From Theristus sp. LFF4_11 (lineage: Eukaryota > Nematoda > Chromadorea > Monhysterida > Xyalidae), in the NCBI GenBank assembly GCA_030248135.1, contig JASANC010000511.1, positions 1 to 64,000 on the forward strand: 64,000 nt of DNA. Direction: 5' to 3'. Below are positions 63,543 through 64,000 of the stretch, piece by piece; position 1 is the first letter of the stretch, and the number at the start of each line of letters is the position of its first letter. The position numbers and the translations under genes were made by a program. The notes under the pieces were generated by a model, which was given only the letters and a program-made list of their open reading frames with translations, was not told where the DNA came from and did no database searches.

Positions 63543-64000
63543 ATGCCGCAATCATCCAGCTCCCCATCCGACTACATCGTGCCCGAGTCCGAACTCTCGC
63601 AAGATCACCCTCAATACGAGCAGCTGTCGTTCGCGCATCTCTGGTTCGCGTTCGAGCGCGACTTCGACGTCCGCCCAACGACCTACTTCCTTCGAACGTA
63701 CTACTGGCCGTCGGTTGTCGCCATCTCTGCGGTTTATCTCCTTGGAATCGTCGTCGGTCAGTGGTTGATGGCCGATCGACCGCCGTTTCAACTGCGAACA
63801 CCGTTGAAACTGTGGAACTGGGCGTTGGCCGTGTTTTCGGTGCTCGGCGCCTGGCGACAGTCGGTCGAGTTCGTCTACGTTTATCAGCAACGCGGATTCA
63901 TGGGCACCGCGTGCACCGTCTCACTCGCGCACAGCATGGTCGCGTTCTGGGCGGAGAAGTTCGCGTTCAGCAAAGTCGTCGAGCTGGGCGACACGGCCTT
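63543..64000 (+). CDS. ELO-family very-long-chain fatty acid elongase (5' part)
   Basis: Condensing enzyme (3-ketoacyl-CoA synthase) of the ER fatty-acid elongation cycle. 152 codons are seen before the window ends; the ORF is still open. The hydrophilic start (MPQSSSSPSDYIVPESE) is followed by FDVRPTTYFLRTYYWPS, a first membrane segment (VVAISAVYLLGIVVGQWL), LRTPLKLWNWALAVFSVLGA with its typical L-x-x-W-N, and FSKVVELGDTAF, which matches the family's K-x-x-E-x-x-D-T signature. The catalytic HxxHH box lies beyond the edge. The pattern is closest to the ELOVL3/6 branch, by inference. Confidence 0.92.
   Translation, partial: MPQSSSSPSDYIVPESELSQDHPQYEQLSFAHLWFAFERDFDVRPTTYFLRTYYWPSVVAISAVYLLGIVVGQWLMADRPPFQLRTPLKLWNWALAVFSVLGAWRQSVEFVYVYQQRGFMGTACTVSLAHSMVAFWAEKFAFSKVVELGDTA

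Overview
Animal genomic DNA: every gene is split by GT-AG introns of about 50 bp to several kb, exons are GC-richer at third positions than introns, and all recognisable products are metazoan. The gene set (alpha-type nicotinic receptor subunit, RalGPS, an HRI-type eIF2alpha kinase, PTPA, a SERTA protein, GET4, a C2H2 zinc-finger protein, an ELO elongase) with compact introns suggests a small-genome invertebrate. I cannot name the phylum; a nematode or tardigrade would fit, though Caenorhabditis is known to lack HRI. No operon, rRNA, CRISPR or bacterial feature is present.

Layout. 1.3-5.9 kb (+): Cys-loop receptor subunit, 12 exons. 6.8-15.1 kb (+): RalGPS, 16 exons, with a 60-bp minisatellite in one intron. 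16.9-27.4 kb (-): HRI-like kinase, about 14 exons, introns full of transposons. 28.9-31.7 kb (+): PTPA, 8 exons, divergent from HRI. 33.5-38.2 kb (-): SERTA-domain protein, 5 exons. 44.4-48.0 kb (-): GET4, 6 exons, one GC-AG intron and a 1.2-kb hAT-type insertion. 48.8-53.4 kb: gene-free nest of transposons. 53.7-57.5 kb (+): C2H2 zinc-finger protein, 9 exons. 57.5-63.5 kb: gene-poor. 63.5 kb to the edge (+): start of a fatty-acid elongase. The neighbours are unrelated housekeeping, signalling and stress genes with no shared pathway.

Repeats are the striking part. At least ten non-autonomous hAT-type elements have termini and 8-bp target-site duplications that can be read directly; one of the rest has unmatched flanks. 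One family has a 12-bp terminal repeat resembling telomere repeat; another carries an unchanged 76-codon ORF in three copies. Several are nested, one inside the terminal repeat of its own family. Added to these are TA-flanked and TAA-flanked MITEs, tRNA-derived SINEs, two larger foldback families, and a dispersed family of tiny (about 40-100 bp) foldback units ending in an NF-Y-like CCAAT box (CCAATCAGC, about 20 exact copies). I found no transposase.
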